Below are positions 57,521 to 60,000 of a stretch of 60,000 nucleotides of DNA, piece by piece. Every line of letters starts with the position of its first letter. Position 1 is the stretch's first letter. The DNA is from Zygnema cylindricum (taxonomy: Eukaryota; Streptophyta; Zygnematophyceae; Zygnematales; Zygnemataceae). The DNA lies in NCBI GenBank assembly GCA_037447655.1, contig JBBHKE010001006.1:126001-186000 (forward strand), in the 5' to 3' direction. The translations under genes and the position numbers were made by a program. The notes under the pieces are model-generated. The model had not been told where the DNA came from, did no database searches, and saw only the letters and a program-made list of their open reading frames with translations.

Positions 57521-59132
57521 TGACACTTGCTCCTGTCGGTTTGTCGGTTTGTCCAAACTCAACCAACTGTTAACTATAGTCGATGACATGTGTTACTTCA
57601 ATTCACTTACAACATTTATAATGTACCAATTTCTAGCGAGTGAACAACATTGTTAACTCTAATAAGGTCGCGGCTTGTTTGTTTCATAAGCATAAATGTA
57701 CATTAATATGGTCCTTTAACTCTAATAACCACGTTGTTGAGTAAATTTAATAGAGTTAATTGACATTAACATTATGCCATAATTCTAATAAAATTGCTAT
57801 TTGGTGGGAATGTTTCAAAAATACCAATTATTAGAGTTCATGTTATCTATAATTGGGTCAAGAATGTTCAAAAACTTAATGGATTGATGTAACGCGTCAT
57901 ATCTTTGGCTCACCTGTCAATGCACGTGGCCACTTTATAATCCATATAAACAGTATGGCTCTAAAACGACTCAGATAATGTAAGAGAGATCGTTTGGTTT
58001 ATTACCGGTGCTCATTCTAAACCTGCACCAGGATAAATTGTACATTTAATAAGATGCATTGTTTCCTATGGCTCTTTCTTGAAAAAATTTGTCGCATTCA
58101 CGTGCGTAGTTTTTCCCCTAATTTCATGCAATTTTCCACAATTTCCCACTTTCATCGTGTCGTTTTTAAAAAGTTAAATGTTCAAATTTGAAATGAAAGA
58201 TACAAATTTTAATTTTGAAAACAAAAATGTTTAGAAAAGCATTTCCACATTTTCTTCTCGTCATTTTCTTTCTTTTTCGTATTTTATTCTTTTTCTTTAA
58301 ACACAATCATTCGCACTTAATTTCAATCAAAAGGAAAGAACACGAGTTGAGGGGCAACAATGAGTAGTTTAGTTGTTATAGAGATATTTAATTTTGATCA
58401 AAATAACGTAACTCAAACAGAGATGCACCTTGAGGGAAAGACAAGTGACAAAACAATCAAAATCAGGAAACTAGTGATAGAAAAGTTGGGAGGTGAAAAA
58501 AACAACGACCCCAGAGCGCACCCCGAGCTTGGGATACGGGGGAAATGGTACAAAATTTGTCGAGGAAAACACGAGATCCGACAGCCACACGCGATAGAAA
58601 AGGTTCCAATGGAGAGATCGAAGATAAAAATGATGGCGTTCAAAGAAGCACACCTCTAGCCCACAGCAAAAGACAAGTGGCACAAGGATCATCGTAAAAC
58701 ATACAAAAACCGGGTGTAAAACAAAAACAAAAACAAGTTTCGAGAGGGACAAAGGATTTTGAACAAAGAAAAGAGGAAACAACAGTTAATGGAGCGATGG
58801 TCTGAGGAATGGCATAAACAAAAAACTGTTGGGGGATAGGGAAATACAAATAGGTAAATTCAAATCCCAATCCCCAAATTAAAAGCATGGTTGAACTAGT
58901 CATATTTTTTGAACACCACTACCTCTATATTTGGGAGCAACTAACTTAAGAGAAGTGGGAAGCCAACACCGATACCCAACGCTCTTTGGCACAACAAGAT
59001 TTATTAGACGCGGTTTGATGGCCATAATCCCAAGTTTTATGAGAGAGAACACACAATGGGGTGTGAAAGGGATAAGGAGAACAACGTACTTTTTAGAGGG
59101 AGTATATGAATTTTGAAAAACATTGAAAGGGT
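57521..59132. other. Stretch without recognisable gene
   Basis: Two modest open frames (58360-58659, 99 codons; 58931-59116, 61 codons) have no motif I recognise and are not supported as genes. No copia RNase H end precedes the LTR that follows. Confidence 0.4.
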
Positions 59133-60000
59133 TGTAGAAATTAATGGTTTTAAGTATTTTCTAGATCTGAATAGAAATAAAGAAGCCGAGGCATTCTACC
59201 TCTAACTTCTCTCTCCAACTCTCAAACTTGTCGCAGTCACTGAGAAATTGGAGAGGAAGCTAGAGCCATGGCTACCTAGGCTATCCTCAGGTTTACGGGA
59301 AATTTATATTAGTCTAGGGATTAATTACTAAAAGATATGTGCCGGCGACATGATTTGATCCTGGTACCTGCCGGCCGTCATAGAGTAGATAGCCGGTAGC
59401 CTTAGCCGTTAAGTCTAGAAGTAGTGTTACGTAGTATATAGTACGATAATTATTTAAATATTTACACGTAGGATAAATCATTTAACTATAACTGTTAACG
59501 GGATACATAGATATGGTAGTGTAAAAGTACGAATTGCGGTACGGATAAGAAATCAATACCGCGCATTGATTTCGTAAGCGAAACAAATACCGCGCATGTA
59601 TTTATTACGGCTACGATCAAATGCGAGTTTAATCGGACGGCCGGAATTAGCGCCGTGATCGCGGATGGAGAATTCGGCGGTTTGTGGGCATCGCCACATC
59701 GGATGACATGTGGCGATGTAACATTGGAGCGCGGCATCTCCGAGGATTAAAGGAGCGAATCCGGATATTCCACGTGTGGACATTTAGGCCATGTCGTACA
59801 ATGTCTGTACATAAAGTACACCGGCAGCTATACTTTTGCGTTCGGAACAGTAATCTGATTGGTTCCGTACATCAGCAGATAGAGTCTGTGAGAGAAATAG
59901 GACTTAGAAAAATTAGAAGATAGGACCCTCTCTCCCAGAGAGCTTCTATACAAAAGGTCAACTTTGACCCTCCATAACTTACTGCTCAAGGGAGCAAATT
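59133..60000 (+). repeat. copia family-1 LTR (divergent subfamily), runs off the window
   Basis: Starts TGTAGAAATTAATGG after GAAAGGG and follows the family-1 LTR layout: TTTCTAGATCTGAATAGA, CCTCTAACTTCTCTCTCC, GAGCCATGGCT, CCACGTGTGG, TCTCTCCCAGAGAGCTTC. The last bases correspond to about 39950 in the truncated LTR. It may be a solo LTR or either LTR of a longer element. Confidence 0.7.

Noticed and set aside
58360-58659. 99-codon charged open frame near the last LTR
   Set aside because: No recognisable domain, no splice context, and it does not match copia coding sequence.

Overview
This window is nuclear DNA from a plant-lineage (streptophyte) eukaryote. The evidence is split genes with GT-AG introns, T-rich introns, CT-rich 5' leaders, a plant-type BAP31 gene, and Ty1/copia retrotransposons primed by the plant initiator tRNA. 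The host proteins do not look like typical flowering-plant versions, so an early-diverging land plant or charophyte is possible. I cannot name the species. Host genes are sparse: I support two, a BAP31-like ER membrane protein (13982-16056, three exons) and an unrecognised two-exon gene (50636-52167). Most of the rest is layered transposable elements, many dated relative to each other by nesting and exact target-site duplications (TSDs).

Layout. 1-763: three exons of a tyrosine-recombinase-like gene of the NDC10/Crypton type, cut by the window edge. 1664-4548: a tandem array of one terminal-inverted-repeat family (here 'CACCG elements'), interrupted by an 894-bp hAT element. 5503-11795: a complete but dead copia element with two LTRs and TSD GATTG. 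13982-16056: BAP31. 17714-19432: four hAT-like elements packed or nested together. 20052-23403: more hAT and CACCG elements and a LINE-like coding remnant. 23700-28600: an AT-rich block holding a decayed minus-strand NDC10/Crypton-type gene (25535-27899). 29062-33064: a CACCG element split by a second, integrase-deleted copia element on the minus strand (TSD CAAAC). 35398-39292: three PIF/Harbinger-like elements side by side, then CACCG and hAT elements. 39650-43633: two pieces of the first copia family, with an assembly gap at 41167-41176. 43999-44069: a tRNA-like cloverleaf. 44668-46413: a foldback Mutator-like element carrying other insertions. 46422-49623: Harbinger-like and CACCG elements. 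50636-52167: the second host gene. 53773-57300: hAT and Harbinger-like nests. 59133-60000: a further copia LTR running off the window.

Most unusual signals. (i) In the main copia family the LTR ends after the gag start codon, so the primer-binding site is translated. That site matches the anticodon arm of plant initiator tRNA-Met, as in Drosophila copia, and not the usual plant 3'-end site. (ii) Two remnants of NDC10/Crypton-type tyrosine-recombinase-like genes. (iii) An array of CACCG elements whose termini are always separated by the same 7-bp linker TACAGTA. (iv) A foldback MULE whose intact arm records the empty site of a later insertion. (v) A host gene with a 14-codon repeat that places a TGACGTCA palindrome every 42 bp.

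All calls come from reading the sequence by eye. No alignment or database search was run, and family names rest on motif recognition.
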